Below are positions 25,225 through 34,207 of a stretch of 40,667 nt of DNA, in pieces. The translations under genes were made by a program, and so were the position numbers. The notes under the pieces are model-generated. The model made no database searches, was not told where the DNA came from, and saw nothing but the letters and a program-made list of their open reading frames with translations. The DNA comes from Rhodopseudomonas sp. BR0M22. GTDB lineage: Bacteria > Pseudomonadota > Alphaproteobacteria > Rhizobiales > Xanthobacteraceae. Location: positions 1 to 40,667 of the forward strand of contig NZ_QUMK01000052.1 of assembly GCF_010907035.1 (NCBI RefSeq), written 5' to 3'. Each line of letters opens with the position of its first letter. Position 1 is the stretch's first letter.

Positions 25225-25350
25225 TTGCCACGGCAGTCGCCTGTAGTTAGCCCGCTCATCAGCGCGCAGTTCAAGCAGCTTTCTCTTTGCCGAATCGAGC
25301 GGCCCCGCGCCCTTTGAGGCGTTCATCCGTTTCCCCTCGGACCAGAACCC

Positions 25351-25435
25351 CGTCATTGCGAGCGTAGCGAAGCAATCCAGGAGCTCCGTGCACCGAGCCC
25401 TGGATTGCTTCGTCGCTTCGCTCCTCGCAATGACG
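25351..25435. repeat. Palindromic intergenic repeat (CGTCATTGCGAGC type)
   Basis: CGTCATTGCGAGCGTAGCGAAGCAATCCAG is mirrored by CTGGATTGCTTCGTCGCTTCGCTCCTCGCAATGACG around a 20-bp centre. This is the widespread CATTGCGAGCG...AAGCAATCCAG palindrome of alphaproteobacteria. It lies downstream of the molybdenum hydroxylase operon. Confidence 0.9.
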
Positions 25436-25515
25436 GGCATGATTTCGCGACGCGGCGGAACTTGATCGCCGCGAGCGATGCCGGGCCGCGAGCAAGGCCC
25501 GCGACCCGAATGCCG

Positions 25516-27849
25516 TTACATCAGCTTGTCGAGCGTCAGCGGCAGATCGCGAATGCGTTTCCCGGTGGCGTTGAACACCGCATTGGCGACCGCGGCGCCG
25601 ACGCCGGTGATGCCGATCTCGCCGATGCCGCGGGCGCCCATCGGGGCGCGCGGATCGGGAATGTCGGTCCAGATCACATCGATCTCCGGCACGTCGAGAT
25701 GCACCGGGACGTGATAGTCGGACAGACTCGGATTCATCACCCGCCCGTTGCGCTCGTCGAACTGTGTCTCCTCCATCAGCGCCAGGCCGAGGCCCATGAT
25801 GATGCCGCCGCGGAACTGGCTCGCCGCGGTCTTCGGATTGAGGATGCGGCCGCAATCGTAAGATCCGAGGAAGCGCCGGACGCGAATTTCGCCGGTGACG
25901 CTGTTGACGCCGACCTCGCAGAACAGCGCACCGAACGAATGCATCGACCAATGCATGGTTTCGAGCGGCGCGGAGGCACTGCCTTCGACCGCAACATGAT
26001 CGCGGCCCGAGCGCGTCAGGATCGACACGTAGCTTTCATGGCGCGACGGATCGTCGAGCTTGGCAAGCCCGCCATTCACGGTGCCGACCTCGTCGGCGCT
26101 GAGGCCCGCCAACGGCGAGTCGTTGCCGGCCAGCTTGAGCAGCTCCTTGATCAGCCCATGATGCGCCGCGATCACCGAGGCGCCGATCGACGCAGTCTGC
26201 TGCGAGCCGCCGGCCAGGACCACGCCGGGCAGCGTCGAGTCGCCATAGGCGAACGTCACCTGATCGCGCGACAGCCCGAGCCGTTCGGCCGCCACCTGAG
26301 TATGCGCGGTCGCGGTGCCCATCCCCATCTCGTGCGCGGCGATCTCGACCCTGGCGCCGCCATCGCGGGTCAGGGTGATACGCGCCGCACCGCCCGGCAT
26401 GCGGTGATACGGATAGGTCGCGGTGGCGCAGCCCATGCCGACCAGCCACTCGCCGTCGCGCATGCTGGCGGCGGTCGGATTGCGCTGAGACCAGCCGAAC
26501 CGTTCGGCGCCGGCCCGCCACGCCTCCGCAATGTGCCGCGACGAGAACGGCGTGCCCTTCAGCGGATCTTCCGTTGGCTGATTGAGGATGCGCAGCTCGA
26601 CCGGATCGATGCCGAGTGCCACCGCCATCTCGTCGATCGCCGACTCCATCGCGAAGGTGCCGACCGACTCGCCGGGCGCCCGCATGAAGGTGTTGGCCAG
26701 CATGTCGAGGTGGACGGTTTCGACATCGAGCTTGATGTTCGGCGAGCCGTAACTGCTCATCGTCGGCAGGATGAAGGGTTCGGGGAACGCGTTCTGGCGC
26801 GACGTCGGGGCGACGCCGGTGTGGATCAGCGCAACGAACCGGCCATCGGGCTCGGCGCCGATCGCGAAGCGCTGCTCGGTGAGGGTGCGGCCGCCGATCA
26901 TCCGGTACACGCCCTCCCGCGACAGCGCGATCCGCACCGGCCGGCCGGCGAGCTTGGAAGCCGCCGCGCCGAGCACCTGATGCTGCCACAGGCATTTGCC
27001 GCCGAAGCCGCCGCCGACGAACGGCGAGGTGACGTGGACCTGCTCCTCGGCGATGCCGAACACATCCCCGAGCGACCACGCGGTGTGCTGCACCGCCTGC
27101 GAGGCATCGTGCACGATCAGTTTGTCGCCCTGCCACGCCACCGTGGCGGCGTGCGGCTCGATCGCATTGTGGTTGTGGCGCGGCGTCGAATAGCGGCGAT
27201 CGACCCGGACCGGCGCATTGACGAACGCCGCGTCGGCGTCACCCTTCTCGGCCTTGAGCGGCTGGCCCAAGAACAGACCGGGTTCGGTGCCCTTGGCTTT
27301 GGCGGTGGCCAGACTGGTGAGCGCAGCTTCCGCCTCATAGGTGACGCTGATCAGCGACACGGCATGATCGGCCTGCTCCTGCGTGTCCGCCAGCACGACC
27401 GCGATCGGCTGGCCGTTCCAGTGGATGCGATCGTCCTGCATGATCGGCAGATTGTCGCCGCCATCGGCTTTCTCCGCCGTCATGAACAGCGGCATCGGCT
27501 TCATCCGCGGCGCATTGCGATGCGTCATCACCAGTGCGACGCCGGGCGCGGCTTCGGCCGCAGCCGTGTCGAGCGTGGCGATCCGGCCTTTCGGCACGGT
27601 GCTGAACATCAGCGCGGCATAGAGCATGCCGTCGAGCGCGAACTCCGCCGCGAACCGCGCGGCGCCGCGGACCTTGAGCGGGCCGTCGATCCGCGGGATC
27701 GACGCGCCGATCGAGCCGTGCCTGGCGCGGATCAACGGATCGGGCTCGCCGCCCGGCATCCAGCTGTCGGGCGCGAGCGCAACGGCTTTCTCCATCACGT
27801 CCATCGCGGCACCGCGCACGGCTTGTTTGGCTTCGTTGACGATGCTCAT
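25516..27849 (-). CDS. Molybdenum cofactor subunit of a PaoABC-like aldehyde oxidoreductase
   Basis: The 777-residue large subunit of the xanthine oxidase family binds molybdopterin cytosine dinucleotide. The cofactor loop GGGFGGKCLWQHQ lies near residue 260, further Moco contacts appear in GMGTATAHTQV and GGSQQTAS, and the catalytic base is Glu744 in GARGIGEIG. It resembles E. coli PaoC (YagR), which oxidises aromatic aldehydes. It is the last gene of a three-gene operon; its ATG overlaps the FAD subunit stop by 4 bp. No signal peptide is present. No dedicated XdhC/PaoD-type chaperone gene lies within the window. Aldehydes are the expected substrates, but xanthine-like heterocycles remain possible. 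Confidence 0.9.
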   Translation of the reverse strand: MSIVNEAKQAVRGAAMDVMEKAVALAPDSWMPGGEPDPLIRARHGSIGASIPRIDGPLKVRGAARFAAEFALDGMLYAALMFSTVPKGRIATLDTAAAEAAPGVALVMTHRNAPRMKPMPLFMTAEKADGGDNLPIMQDDRIHWNGQPIAVVLADTQEQADHAVSLISVTYEAEAALTSLATAKAKGTEPGLFLGQPLKAEKGDADAAFVNAPVRVDRRYSTPRHNHNAIEPHAATVAWQGDKLIVHDASQAVQHTAWSLGDVFGIAEEQVHVTSPFVGGGFGGKCLWQHQVLGAAASKLAGRPVRIALSREGVYRMIGGRTLTEQRFAIGAEPDGRFVALIHTGVAPTSRQNAFPEPFILPTMSSYGSPNIKLDVETVHLDMLANTFMRAPGESVGTFAMESAIDEMAVALGIDPVELRILNQPTEDPLKGTPFSSRHIAEAWRAGAERFGWSQRNPTAASMRDGEWLVGMGCATATYPYHRMPGGAARITLTRDGGARVEIAAHEMGMGTATAHTQVAAERLGLSRDQVTFAYGDSTLPGVVLAGGSQQTASIGASVIAAHHGLIKELLKLAGNDSPLAGLSADEVGTVNGGLAKLDDPSRHESYVSILTRSGRDHVAVEGSASAPLETMHWSMHSFGALFCEVGVNSVTGEIRVRRFLGSYDCGRILNPKTAASQFRGGIIMGLGLALMEETQFDERNGRVMNPSLSDYHVPVHLDVPEIDVIWTDIPDPRAPMGARGIGEIGITGVGAAVANAVFNATGKRIRDLPLTLDKLM

Positions 27850-28828
27850 CTTGCATCTCCTGCGAGTTCGGCCAAAACGGCAGTGATGGTTCGTTTGGCC
27901 AGTTCGATCTTGAAGGCGTTGTCGCGCAGCGGGGCCGCATCGGTGAACTCCGCCTCGGCCGCGGCGCGGAACGCCTCAGCCGTTGCTTCCCCGCCGCGTA
28001 GCGCCTGCTCGGCCTTCAGCGCGCGCCAGGGCTTGTGGGCGACGCCGCCGAGTGCGAGCCGGACATCCTTCACCTTGCCGCCGTCGAGTTTGAGCGCGGC
28101 TGCGACCGACACCAGCGCGAACGCGTAGCTCGAGCGATCGCGCACCTTGCGATAGGTCGAGCGCGCCGCAATCGACTGCGACGGCAGCTCGATCACAGTG
28201 ATGAGTTCGCCGGGTTGAAGCGTCGTCTCCTGATCCGGGCGGTCGCCCGGCAGGCGGTGCAGTTCGCCGAAAGGCATCTGGCGCTTGCCATGACCGCCTT
28301 CGACATGAACCACCGCGTCGAGCGCGGCGAGCGCCACGCACATGTCGGAGGGATGCGTCGCGACGCAGGCCTCGGACGCGCCGAGGATCGCGTGGTTGCG
28401 GTTGAAGCCGTCGATGGCGTCGCAACCCTGCCCCGGATTGCGCTTGTTACAGCGCGAGCCGGCATCGTCGTAGAAGTAAGGACAACGCGTCCGTTGCAGC
28501 AGATTGCCGCCGACCGTCGCCATGTTGCGGATCTGCGCCGAGGCGCCCGCCAGAATCGCGCGCGACAGCACCGGATAGCGCCGGCGCACGGCGGGGTGCT
28601 CCGCGAGCGCAGTGTTGCGCACCGCTGCGCCGATCAGCAGGCCGCCACCCTCGCGCTCGGCGATGTCGGCGGGCAGGCGGGTGATATCGACCAACGCCGC
28701 CGGACGCTCGATCGTCTCGCGCATCAGGTCGACCAGATTGGTGCCGCCGCCGAGAAATTTGGCCTGCGCGGCGCCGCCAAGCCGCAGCGCTTCGGCGACG
28801 TCGCCGGCGCGTGAGTAATCGAAGGGAG

Positions 28829-28832
<4 letters not shown>
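27846..28832 (-). CDS. FAD and 4Fe-4S subunit of the PaoABC-like enzyme
   Basis: This 328-residue medium subunit holds FAD through AKFLGGGTNLVDLMRE (about 24-39) and IRNMATVGGNLLQRTRCPYF (about 101-120). Unlike standard xanthine oxidase subunits it has an insert with cysteines at RTRCPYFYDD, GSRCNKRNPGQGCDA. These match the 4Fe-4S site of E. coli PaoB (YagS) and support a PaoABC-type assignment. The start at 28832 has AGGG just upstream and overlaps the stop of the 2Fe-2S subunit by 4 bp. It passes electrons from molybdenum to its acceptor. Confidence 0.9.
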
Positions 28833-29365
<533 letters not shown>

Positions 29366-29517
29366 AGGACCTCCTTGGGGACGAGATGAAAGCGCGCAAG
29401 CGGCCATGTTCGCGCGCGCACGTTGCGCGAGACGACAATGCGAGACGAAAAACTCGCTGACCGCAGAGCGGCTGGTTAGTTCGATGCGTTGGTTGTTGAG
29501 GCCGGATAGCCCGGCGG

Positions 29518-29540
29518 GGTTCGATATGAGATAACGAACC
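29518..29540. promoter_or_regulatory. Interrupted dyad GGTTCG-N11-CGAACC
   Basis: Six-base perfect arms face each other across 11 bp in the gap between the molybdenum enzyme operon and the TetR gene, 14 bp left of the stronger TetR-type palindrome. It may be a second regulator site or part of a promoter region. Support is positional only. Confidence 0.35.
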
Positions 29541-29553
29541 AGCAACTCCTTAT

Positions 29554-29570
29554 ACGGAACATTGTTCCGT
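29554..29570. promoter_or_regulatory. TetR-type operator
   Basis: ACGGAAC-ATT-GTTCCGT is a perfect palindrome with 7-bp arms, ending 18 bp before the GTG start of the TetR gene. It lies in the space shared with the divergent molybdenum hydroxylase operon. Size and position are typical for TetR autoregulation with control of the divergent operon. Confidence 0.7.
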
Positions 29571-29588
29571 TTATCAAGAGGTATTCTC

Positions 29589-30209
29589 GTGTCTGAAACG
29601 CCGCCCGGAAAAGGCGCCTCCGCGGCCCGCGCGCCGCGTCGGGTCCGGGCGGACGCGCAGCGCAATCTCAAGACGCTGATCAAGGCGGCGCTGGACGTGT
29701 TCGCCGCCTCGGGCGTGGATGCGCCGGTGCGGGAGATCGCCGAAAAGGCCGGCGTCGGGGTCGGCACTCTGTATCGCCACTTCCCGCAGCGGTCGGACCT
29801 GATCGTCGCGGTTTTCCGCAGCGGCGTCGATTGCTGCGCCGATGCGGCCGAGACGCTGGCCGAGGAACATCCGCCGCTCGAAGCGCTGTCGCGCTGGATG
29901 CAGCATTACGTCGACTTCATCGCGACCAAGCGCGGTCTGGCGGCGGCGCTGTATTCGGGCAATCCCGCCTACGACAACCTGCCGGCCTATTTCGAGCAGC
30001 GGCTGGTCCCGGCGCTGAAATCCCTGCTGGATAAGGCTGGCGCGGCCGGCGAAGTTCGGCGTGACGTCGATCCGTTCGATCTGCTCAGGGCGGTGGCTCA
30101 GCTCTCTAATTCGGCGCCAGGCGATTCCGAACATACGAGGCGCATGGTCGCCCTCCTGATCGACGGCCTGCGTTACGGGGCTACGAGCGACCACAAGCCC
30201 CGCCAATGA
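29589..30209 (+). CDS. TetR-family transcriptional regulator
   Basis: The 206-residue protein has an N-terminal helix-turn-helix (about 22-68): VREIAEKAGVGVGTLYRHFPQRSDLI is the classic TetR recognition segment. A ligand-binding helical domain follows, including an LLIDGLRYG end. The GTG at 29589 has AGAGGT upstream; an in-frame upstream start (29562) would fall within the operator palindrome. It is divergent from the three-subunit molybdenum enzyme operon and most likely represses it until an inducer, perhaps the aldehyde substrate, binds. The inducer is not deducible. Confidence 0.9.
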   Translation: MSETPPGKGASAARAPRRVRADAQRNLKTLIKAALDVFAASGVDAPVREIAEKAGVGVGTLYRHFPQRSDLIVAVFRSGVDCCADAAETLAEEHPPLEALSRWMQHYVDFIATKRGLAAALYSGNPAYDNLPAYFEQRLVPALKSLLDKAGAAGEVRRDVDPFDLLRAVAQLSNSAPGDSEHTRRMVALLIDGLRYGATSDHKPRQ

Positions 30210-30253
30210 GACCTGACAGAGCGCACCTCCGGCAAACGTCCCCACCAACGACA

Positions 30254-30276
30254 ACGGCCTCCGCAATGGAGGCCGT
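30254..30276. terminator. Bidirectional hairpin between convergent genes
   Basis: ACGGCCTCC and GGAGGCCGT form a 9-bp perfect stem with a 5-nt loop between the TetR gene and the convergent small secreted protein gene. A short ATTTT follows a few bases later on the plus strand. It probably ends both transcripts. Confidence 0.6.
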
Positions 30277-30297
30277 CGGACATTTTGGCTGGCCGTC

Positions 30298-30570
30298 TTA
30301 ATCGTCGTCGCGCTCGATGATCACGCGGCGGCGCGGCTCGTCGCGATACTGGCGCCGAACCACGACAGTCTCGTCAGGCTCTCGCTCGCGATAGACCCGG
30401 CGCTCGCGGACGACGTAGCGGTCGCCATCGTAATACGGACCGTGGCTGGTCCCGACGGTGACCCCGACCGGGCCGACACCGATGCCGACCTCGTCGGCGG
30501 TGGCCGGCGTGATGACGGCGGCCGAGACAGCCGCCAGCGCGGCGGCGGTGATTGCAATCTGCTTGATCAT
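30298..30570 (-). CDS. Small secreted arginine-rich protein
   Basis: The 90-residue product has a clear signal peptide (MIKQIAITAAALAAVSAAVI, cut near TADE). A glycine/valine stretch (VGIGVGPVGVTVG) follows, then a strongly charged tail full of R, E, Y and D (RERRVYREREPDE and RRRVIIERDDD). Such short periplasmic proteins are frequent in Bradyrhizobium relatives and have no known function. The start at 30570 has GGAG upstream; the frame extends to 30666 without a ribosome site. Confidence 0.7.
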   Translation of the reverse strand: MIKQIAITAAALAAVSAAVITPATADEVGIGVGPVGVTVGTSHGPYYDGDRYVVRERRVYREREPDETVVVRRQYRDEPRRRVIIERDDD

Positions 30571-30734
30571 CGTGTCGCTCCCATACGTCGAAATGGCGAT
30601 ACCGAGCCAATTCGTCGCAGGCCGCTTCGTTCCGAACGGAACGCCATCGTACCCAAAAGCCATCAACGGCCGCGGATCTGGAACCGGCGGAGCTGTGCGG
30701 GTCGATAACAGCTGAAACTGAGGGGAACTGAGGA

Positions 30735-30809
30735 TGGTGGGCGCGACAGGGATCGAACCTGTGACCCCCTCGATGTCAACGAGGTGCTCTCCCGCTGAGC
30801 TACGCGCCC
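30735..30809 (-). tRNA. tRNA-Val (anticodon GAC)
   Basis: On the minus strand the cloverleaf is complete. The acceptor arms GGGCGCG/CGCGCCC, D arm GCTC-AGCGGGA-GAGC, anticodon arm CCTCG-TTGACAT-CGAGG, and T arm ACAGG-TTCGATC-CCTGT are all present, with an encoded 3' ACCA. The anticodon GAC reads valine codons GUC and GUU. There is no sign of an integrated element at its 3' end. Confidence 0.96.
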
Positions 30810-30893
30810 TCAGATCTTCTTCACGGGTGGCGTCCCTATATCGGCTCCGGGCCGGTCAGGCAAGGACACCAAAGCAGGATTTCGACGCCAATC

Positions 30894-31253
30894 TCACGCG
30901 GCGAGCATCTTATTCACTTCGCTGACCAATTCCCGCAGGTGCACGGGCTTGGCCAGGACCTTGGCATTCTTCGGCGCATCCGAATCGGAGTTCAGCGCCA
31001 CCGCGGCGAATCCGGTGATGAACATGATCTTGATGTCGGGATCGAGTTCGGAGGCGCGGCGCGCCAGCTCGATCCCGTCCATCTCCGGCATCACGATGTC
31101 GGTCAGCAGCATTTCGAACGGCTCTTCGCGAAGCCGCTGATAGGCCGACATGCCGTTGTCGAACGAGGAAACCTGGAAGCCTGCGTTTTCCAACGCCTTC
31201 ACCAGGAAGCGGCGCATGTCGTTGTCGTCTTCGGCGAGAAGGATCTTGTGCAT
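30894..31253 (-). CDS. cpdR: CpdR single-domain response regulator
   Basis: This 119-residue receiver domain has no output domain. The acidic pair is at E8-D9-D10, the phosphoacceptor Asp52 lies in LLTDIVMPEMDG, and the switch region is MFITGFAA with the conserved Lys in VLAKPVHL. The sequence matches alphaproteobacterial CpdR closely, including the C-terminal NKMLAA whose final Ala-Ala is typical. Unphosphorylated CpdR docks on ClpXP and promotes CtrA breakdown; phosphorylation through CckA-ChpT blocks it. Adjacency to the N-formylglutamate amidohydrolase gene is a usual CpdR neighbourhood. Confidence 0.93.
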   Translation of the reverse strand: MHKILLAEDDNDMRRFLVKALENAGFQVSSFDNGMSAYQRLREEPFEMLLTDIVMPEMDGIELARRASELDPDIKIMFITGFAAVALNSDSDAPKNAKVLAKPVHLRELVSEVNKMLAA

Positions 31254-31573
31254 GGTGGCTGGAACTTCAAATCCGGGCGAGGAGAACCGATCGATCCACT
31301 TAGACCGAAGTCTGGTAAATTTCGGGTGAAATTCCCGCGGCCCATCGCGAGCAGGAGGTGCGTGTGATCCTGCGCCCGATCGACTTCTGAATCAACAAAT
31401 CCAGATCGGCACTTCTGTGCGGCCTCGGCGTTCTGCCTCTGCCTTTGGAAGGATTTTGCTTGGCAGCGCCGGCCCGATTGCCGACAATACCGCTTACAAA
31501 TCACCAGAGCGCTGTCGGCCAGACAGGAGAACGGCGAATCTGACGGGTGGCGGACGACAGGTGGCGGACAACG
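31254..31573. other. Intergenic region between cpdR and the amidohydrolase gene
   Basis: This 320-bp stretch separates the divergent cpdR and N-formylglutamate amidohydrolase genes and must contain both promoters. I see no hairpin terminator and no repeat apart from a tandem GGTGGCGGAC (about 31546-31568) just before the amidohydrolase start. No convincing promoter hexamers stand out. Confidence 0.4.
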
Positions 31574-32461
31574 ATGACCGAGTTCGACGGTGAGTTTTCC
31601 CCCGCCTTCGAGATTGCCGAACCGGCGATCTGGCGCGCGCCGATCATTTTCAACTCGCCGCATTCCGGCTCGGTTTATCCGAACACATTCCTGAACGCCT
31701 CGCGGATCGATCTGGAAGCGCTGCAGCGCTCCGAGGATTCGTTCGTGGACGAGCTGATCGGCCACCTGATTCACGACGGGTTTCCGGTGGTGCGGGTGCA
31801 TTTCCCGCGCTCCTATATCGACGTCAATCGCGAGCCCTACGAACTCGATCCCAGGATGTTCAACGGCCGGCTGCCGAGCTTCGCCAATACTCGGTCGATG
31901 CGGGTCGCCGGCGGCCTGGGGACGATTCCCCGCGTGGTCGGCGACGGCCAGGAGATCTATCACGAGCGAATTCCGATCGACGACGCGCTCGGCCGGATCG
32001 AGACGCTGTACAAACCCTATCACCGCGCGCTGCGCCGGCTGATCAACCAGGCGCACCAGCAGTTCGGCTCGGTAATTCTGGTCGACTGCCATTCGATGCC
32101 GTCGGTCGGCATCTCGCGCGACGAGCCGAGGCGGCCGGACGTTGTGATCGGCGATCGCTACGGCACCAGTTGCTCACCGCTGATCGCCGCCGTGATCGAA
32201 GAGACGATGGCGGCGCGCGGCTATTCGACCGGCCGCAACAAACCCTATGCGGGCGGCTTCATCACCGAGCATTACGGTAACCCGGGCACCGGGCTGCACA
32301 CCGTTCAGGTCGAACTCAACCGCGCGATCTATATGGACGAGCGGCTGCGATTGCGGAGCGACCGGTTCGACGCGGTGGCGGAGGATTTCGGCCGTCTCGC
32401 CGAGGCGCTCGCGGCAATTCCGCTCGACGACCTTCGCCCATTCCAGGCGGCTGCCGAATAA
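31574..32461 (+). CDS. N-formylglutamate amidohydrolase family protein
   Basis: This 295-residue FGase-family hydrolase should remove formate from N-formylglutamate, the last step of one histidine-degradation route, or act on related N-formyl amino acids. Family motifs visible are IIFNSPHSGSVYP (metal-site His, about 26-38), FPRSYIDVNREPYELD, VDCHSMPS (about 162-169) and GGFITEHYGNPG. No other hut genes are nearby; instead the gene sits divergent to cpdR, as in many alphaproteobacteria, so a role outside histidine catabolism is possible. ATG 31574 is chosen; a GTG at 31547 would add nine residues, and neither has a strong ribosome site. Confidence 0.87.
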   Translation: MTEFDGEFSPAFEIAEPAIWRAPIIFNSPHSGSVYPNTFLNASRIDLEALQRSEDSFVDELIGHLIHDGFPVVRVHFPRSYIDVNREPYELDPRMFNGRLPSFANTRSMRVAGGLGTIPRVVGDGQEIYHERIPIDDALGRIETLYKPYHRALRRLINQAHQQFGSVILVDCHSMPSVGISRDEPRRPDVVIGDRYGTSCSPLIAAVIEETMAARGYSTGRNKPYAGGFITEHYGNPGTGLHTVQVELNRAIYMDERLRLRSDRFDAVAEDFGRLAEALAAIPLDDLRPFQAAAE

Positions 32462-32636
32462 GCGAGCATCAGATCAAGATACAATCTGCGGCTTCATTAT
32501 ACCATTCATTGGTTGTTTTATTTCGGAAAACACAACTTACCGTCGAGTTTCTGCTTACAAATTTAGTCGGCTTTAAATCCTCCACGACAATTTCAGGTTG
32601 TGCATCCTGCGCCGCACATCACATTTGGAGGTATAA

Positions 32637-32834
32637 ATGAAGCGCACTCTTCAAAAATTCTGGAAGGACGAAACCGGCGCCACCGCGATCGAATACGGTC
32701 TGATCGCCGCCGGCATTGCCTTGATGATCATTGCCGTCGTGCAGACCATCGGCGGCACCCTGAATTCCAAGTTCACCGAACTCAGCGGCAAGCTGAGCGG
32801 CGCGACCGCTGGCGGTGGGGGCGGTGGCAACTGA
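32637..32834 (+). CDS. Flp/Fap-type IVb pilin
   Basis: The 65-residue precursor has a short basic leader cut after Gly14 (KDETG/ATAIEYGL), the invariant Glu-Tyr of Flp pilins, and a 20-residue hydrophobic helix (LIAAGIALMIIAVVQTIGG). It has a glycine-rich end (TAGGGGGGN). A strong GGAGG precedes the ATG. It would form thin Tad-type adhesive fibres, but no tad/cpa secretion genes occur in this window, so it is an orphan copy or the locus is elsewhere. The 175-bp leader upstream is AT-rich compared with its surroundings. Confidence 0.93.
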   Translation: MKRTLQKFWKDETGATAIEYGLIAAGIALMIIAVVQTIGGTLNSKFTELSGKLSGATAGGGGGGN

Positions 32835-32979
32835 TTAAGACCCGCCGCGAGGGACCCGCACCGGTCACGCCTGGGCTCCACGGGTTTGCGGCTGGCGTTC
32901 TCACCCCTCGCGGCGGCCTTGACGTTCGGATCGCGTCAAGCGGATCGGGAATGAAGTCCGATCAGACCTCCCCAGCAAG

Positions 32980-33011
32980 AAAAAAGGGCCGCTTGCGATG
33001 GCAAGCGGCCC
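32980..33011 (-). terminator. Strong intrinsic terminator, leftward
   Basis: GGGCCGCTTGC and GCAAGCGGCCC form a perfect 11-bp stem with a GATG/CATC loop. On the minus strand it is followed by six T residues; on the plus strand there is no T-run. The orientation shows that a transcript arrives from the right, although the flanking annotated genes run rightward. It may also slow read-through from the Flp pilin gene. Confidence 0.8.
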
Positions 33012-33070
33012 AAGTCTAGGGAGGAAACGCCCAAGGAGGGCAGCGATAGCGCGAGGCGCTACCGCACCGC
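32980..33070 (-). ncRNA. Candidate small RNA with anti-Shine-Dalgarno motifs
   Basis: Read leftward, the segment shows a hairpin with 10-bp arms and one mismatch (33043-33052 with 33056-33065). A short hairpin GCCC-TCCTT-GGGC follows, then a single-stranded stretch containing CCTCCC, then an 11-bp terminator stem with TTTTTT. CCTCC occurs twice (33035-33039 in a loop and 33020-33024 unpaired), as in alphaproteobacterial small RNAs that mask ribosome binding sites. A weak promoter (TTGCGT, 17 bp, CATATT) ends just upstream of the proposed start. No protein gene explains a leftward terminator here. The 5' end is approximate. Confidence 0.5.
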
Positions 33071-33424
33071 AACAATATGCAATCGCGCCGCACAAAACGC
33101 AAGTGTTTTTGGGCGTTTCTTCATGCAAAAAACGCATGACTGAGCACCGTCCGCGCCGCGAAACTGAGAAGTTTTTTTGAGCCACATCAATGAGATGGAA
33201 TACTCGCGGCCGATGGACGCGGAGACGGTCTGCGACCTTGTTTCAGCCCGGTTCCCGTCTCGCCGCGACGCAATCAAAGCTGTGCGTCAGGCTTATTGCC
33301 GACGCGCGAAGCTATGGACCCGGACTCGCCCGCCATAATAAAGGAGGCATAGGTTCGACGATCGCTCATTCTGGACATGGTCGGTTCCCCGCCTCACCCC
33401 GCAACTCTCGCCTAGGAATCGCCC
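33071..33424. other. Non-coding region before the HisN-like gene
   Basis: About 350 bp lack a credible gene. The segment 33109-33119 (TTGGGCGTTTC) is an 11-bp perfect inverted match to 33024-33034, inside the small RNA candidate. ATGC-A6C-GCAT and two long T/A runs (near 33106 and 33172) mark AT-rich patches in otherwise GC-rich DNA. The promoter of the phosphatase gene should be within the last 150 bp. Confidence 0.35.
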
Positions 33425-34207
33425 GTGACGGTCATCGATTTCGCCGCCTTTATCGGCCGCCTTGCGACCTCGTCGGGCGACACCATCCTGCCGTTCTTTC
33501 GCACCTCGCTGACGATCGACAACAAGCAGCCCGGGCGGGACTTCGATCCGGTGACCGAGGCTGACCGCGCCGCCGAGGCGGTGATGCGGCGCCTGATCAA
33601 GGCCAGCTTTCCCCAGCACGGCATCGTCGGCGAAGAGTTCGGCAACGAACGCGAAGACGCCGACTATGTCTGGGTGCTGGATCCGATCGACGGCACCAAA
33701 TCCTTCATCGCCGGCTTTCCGGTGTGGGGCACGTTGATCGCGCTGCTGCACAAGGGAACCCCGGTATTCGGGATGATGCACCAGCCGTTCATCGGCGAAC
33801 GCTTTTCCGGCGACAACGCCTCGGCGAGCTACAAGGGCCCGTCCGGCGAGCGCAAGCTCGGGGTGCGGCGCTGCGCGGCGATCAAGGACGCGGTGCTGTT
33901 CACCACATCGCCGCTGCTGATGAACGCCGCCGACCGCGCGATCTTCGAAAAGGTACAGGCTGGCGCACGGCTGACCCGCTTCGGCGGCGACTGCTATTCC
34001 TACTGCATGCTCGCCGCGGGCCAGCTCGATCTGGTCATCGAGACCGAGCTGAAGCCCTACGATGTCGCCGCCCTGATTCCGATCATTACCGGGGCCGGCG
34101 GCATCATCACCACCTGGGACGGCCAGCCGGCGCAGAACGGCGGCCGGATCGTCGCGGCCGGCGACAAGCGCGTGCACGAAGCCGCGATGAAGATCCTCAA
34201 CGGCTGA
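33425..34207 (+). CDS. hisN: Inositol-monophosphatase-family protein, HisN-like histidinol phosphatase
   Basis: This 260-residue metal-dependent phosphatase has the family metal sites: GEEFG (Glu70 and Glu71), DPIDGTKSF (Asp86, Asp89) and the C-terminal KPYDVAALIPII, with the conserved Asp. The WVLDPIDGTKSFIAGFPVWG and LKPYDVAAL wording is typical of HisN-type histidinol-phosphate phosphatases, which dephosphorylate L-histidinol phosphate in histidine synthesis. The GTG start at 33425 follows AGGAA. No other his genes are nearby, so the substrate assignment within the family is less sure than the fold. Confidence 0.82.
   Translation: MTVIDFAAFIGRLATSSGDTILPFFRTSLTIDNKQPGRDFDPVTEADRAAEAVMRRLIKASFPQHGIVGEEFGNEREDADYVWVLDPIDGTKSFIAGFPVWGTLIALLHKGTPVFGMMHQPFIGERFSGDNASASYKGPSGERKLGVRRCAAIKDAVLFTTSPLLMNAADRAIFEKVQAGARLTRFGGDCYSYCMLAAGQLDLVIETELKPYDVAALIPIITGAGGIITTWDGQPAQNGGRIVAAGDKRVHEAAMKILNG

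Noticed and set aside
25405-28128. 907-codon plus-strand frame opposite the molybdenum enzyme
   Set aside because: It is the complement of real genes with complete cofactor motifs and has a shadow-type residue composition.
32637-32834. Complete Tad pilus locus
   Set aside because: Only the pilin gene is present; no prepilin peptidase, ATPase or secretin gene is within the window.
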